Source: DATLYH01 sp035575035 (lineage in GTDB: Bacteria; Planctomycetota; Planctomycetia; Gemmatales; Gemmataceae). From it: 8,190 nt of DNA. This document shows, one piece after another, positions 7,119 to 8,190 of this stretch; within the stretch, counting starts at the first letter, position 1, and each line of letters opens with the position of its first letter. The DNA lies in assembly GCA_035575035.1 (NCBI GenBank), contig DATLYH010000177.1, forward strand, positions 1-8,190, written 5' to 3'. The translations under genes were made by a program, and so were the position numbers. Below the pieces are notes generated by a model. The model was given only the letters and a program-made list of their open reading frames with translations, was not told the origin of the DNA and searched no databases.

Positions 7119-7194
7119 GCCGATTGAACGCCGGGTGCAACTTGCAGCAGGTCAAGGTGCGTTCTTCTCCCTCAGCAATCGCGAAGGCTGTTTT

Positions 7195-7332
7195 TCACAG
7201 GAGAGACACCGTGACCCTGATTATAAGTTGACTATCTTTGGCCTGCTGGATGGCCAGCCGGTCGATTTCTGTCTCGGCCATGTCCATCAGCGCGCCTTCG
7301 CCCCGTTGCTGCATATCCCGGCTCAGGGGCAC
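7195..7332 (-). CDS. Possible small ORF or gene remnant between membrane protein and sigma factor
   Basis: This 45-codon frame has a GTG start overlapping the end of the membrane protein gene by 10 bp. An ATG at 7312-7314 would give 39 residues, and an internal ATG preceded by GAAGG with 7-nt spacing would give 30. The reading includes MQQRGEGALMDMAETEIDRL and AIQQAKDSQLIIRV, with a balanced, charged, helix-like composition. Third codon positions are mostly G or C up to about 7230 and then become AT-rich. That suggests coding sequence whose end has decayed or that ends near a promoter. Part of it (GALMDMAE) vaguely recalls the GAIxMA motif of DUF305 proteins, but the adjacent histidines are missing, so I assign no family. 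Confidence 0.28.
   Translation of the reverse strand: MPLSRDMQQRGEGALMDMAETEIDRLAIQQAKDSQLIIRVTVSLL
7220..7225 (-). promoter_or_regulatory. Candidate -10 element upstream of the sigma factor gene
   Basis: The minus strand reads TATAAT, a perfect -10 consensus, in an AT-rich patch (about 7216-7240) that stands out from the GC-rich background. Transcription would start near 7213, about 95 nt before the sigma factor start. No good -35 lies 16-18 bp upstream. It falls inside the small possible ORF at 7195-7332, so the two calls compete in part. Confidence 0.35.
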
Positions 7333-8099
7333 GTGCGCACGCTAGCCGGCCGGTCTTCCGGCGCCTGAAGCGCCTGCCGGCCCTCCGCCCACAAGGCGTG
7401 CAGGAAGCCCGCCAGACCAAGCCCCTCCCCCAGGGCGAAGAGCGGCCAGTTGAAGGGGCCCGGTTCCTGCCGGCTCATCAAGTTGCGCCAGTCCCAGCAA
7501 AAAGCGATCACCAGGATGAGCCCGCCGCCGAGGACGGCCAGCCAGTGTCCCCACCGCGGCCGCACCGGCCGGCCGGCCGCCTCGCGCCGGAACACAATTA
7601 CCCCCGTGGCCGTCATCGTCAGGGCGACCAGCACGGGCGCCAGCACGGGCCCGGCCCACGGCACCGGCAGCAAGAAGAGCAGGTCCGGAGTCAAAAGGGA
7701 CGGCGGCCAGTCCAGGGTCGCCTTCAGCGACAGGTAGTAGGCGATGTCCCAGACACCAAAGGCGATGAGGAAGCCGGCCAGCCACTGACGGAAGTTGCGG
7801 GCCCCAGCCAACGCCACGGCCGCCAGCATGACCATCGTGGCCGCCTCGCGCACCAGCTCGACCTTCAGCCAGTGCTCTGCTTCCGGCCCCGCGGCTTTCA
7901 GGTCCTCCGGCAGCAAGATGGGGAAGAGCGCGCCCGGCTCGGCATCGGGATAAACGCGCCGGTGGATCGGCCCGTACAGTCCCCGAAGATAGACCACCAC
8001 GGCCGCCTCCACGAAGCCAAACGACACGCCGAACAGGATCAGCGCCGCCAGGACGCGGACCAGAGCCGGCCGGTCCATTTGCCGCTGAGTTTGGTTCAT
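7323..8099 (-). CDS. Six-helix integral membrane protein of unknown function
   Basis: This 258-residue protein lies in the inner membrane. Hydrophobic segments are near residues 15-38, 86-101, 105-125, 138-162, 185-203 and 217-236. Striking conserved-looking motifs are FVEAAVVVYLRGLYG in and after helix 1, EHWLKVELVREAATMVMLAA before and in helix 2, FGVWDIAYYLSLK in helix 3, and LLFLLPVPWAGPVLAPV in helix 4. Charged or polar residues within these segments (Glu30, Asp118 and the Arg84/Glu85 pair) could line a binding site or channel. I recognise it as a recurrent uncharacterised membrane family but cannot name it or its substrate. I chose the ATG at 8097-8099. GAGGGG lies 12 nt upstream of it, a long spacing. 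A TTG start at 8130-8132 would add 11 polar residues and has no ribosome binding site. A member of the hairpin repeat family lies about 40 bp upstream. Confidence 0.8.
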   Translation of the reverse strand: MNQTQRQMDRPALVRVLAALILFGVSFGFVEAAVVVYLRGLYGPIHRRVYPDAEPGALFPILLPEDLKAAGPEAEHWLKVELVREAATMVMLAAVALAGARNFRQWLAGFLIAFGVWDIAYYLSLKATLDWPPSLLTPDLLFLLPVPWAGPVLAPVLVALTMTATGVIVFRREAAGRPVRPRWGHWLAVLGGGLILVIAFCWDWRNLMSRQEPGPFNWPLFALGEGLGLAGFLHALWAEGRQALQAPEDRPASVRTCP

Positions 8100-8138
8100 A
8101 TATCCGTCGATCCCCTCGGCTCTCGTCTCCAACAGTAC

Positions 8139-8190
8139 GCTTGGCGAGCGGCCGGTGTGAACCGGCCGGTTGACTGGTGTGAACCGGCCG
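8139..8190 (+). repeat. Second locus of the hairpin repeat family, inverted and cut by the window edge
   Basis: From 8139 the + strand reads GCTTGGCGAGC, then the stem CGGCCGGT, loop GTGA and ACCGGCCG. A second, partial unit follows (CTGGTGTGAACCGGCCG, 8174-8190). The edge CTTGGCGAGCGGCCGG is identical to the outer edge of the array at 3801-3893 read on the minus strand, so the two loci are inverted relative to each other. The loop-closing pair is T-A here, against C-G and T-G in the other array, and the loop is GTGA, against GTAA. The spacing between units is about 22 bp, not 31. More units may lie beyond 8190. Confidence 0.75.

Noticed and set aside
7195..7332. A DUF305-type copper or metal-binding protein
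   Set aside because: GALMDMAE resembles part of the family motif, but the His-His pair before it is absent and the frame is too short to hold the domain.

Overview
The window looks like chromosomal DNA of a high-GC planctomycete, probably of the Gemmataceae/Gemmatales type. The grounds are an extracytoplasmic-function sigma factor resembling the 'Rhodopirellula/Verrucomicrobium' group, a ribosomal protein L3 with an internal insertion and a lysine-rich tail, a glycine-zipper lipoprotein, a bacterial Tudor-like protein, and GC-rich palindromic repeats between genes. The assignment rests on recognising protein families by eye; no search was run.

Layout, left to right. Positions 1-306 hold a possible C-terminal end of a + strand gene and a small basic-protein gene broken by one missing base. 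Positions 307-903 (-) encode a three-repeat Tudor/SH3-like protein with an N-terminal Cys cluster. An 18-bp perfect inverted repeat (932-978) separates it from a large exported M16 zinc peptidase (984-3743, -), which has an active first half and a degenerate second half. The 438-bp gap 3744-4181 is the most structured non-coding stretch. It has a 10-bp-arm palindrome just upstream of the peptidase ribosome binding site, three tandem 31-bp hairpin repeats, and a second copy of the peptidase leader on the far side of the array.

Positions 4182-4793 (+) encode a glycine-zipper lipoprotein, convergent with rplC (4925-5683, -). rplC stands alone here, outside any S10-type ribosomal operon. A 434-bp gap with candidate divergent promoters leads to a CBS-pair protein (6118-6555, +), which ends 5 bp from the stop of the convergent sigma factor (6561-7118, -). 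A short possible ORF (7195-7332, -) and a six-helix membrane protein (7323-8099, -) follow. The right edge (8139-8190) carries the same hairpin family as 3801-3893, inverted.

Most genes seem to be single transcription units rather than parts of one pathway, and I see no defence island, CRISPR array, prophage or biosynthetic cluster. The less ordinary content is the dispersed hairpin family with a conserved GNRA-type loop and pairing-preserving substitutions, the leader duplication around one array, the isolated rplC, and the bacterial Tudor-like repeat protein.
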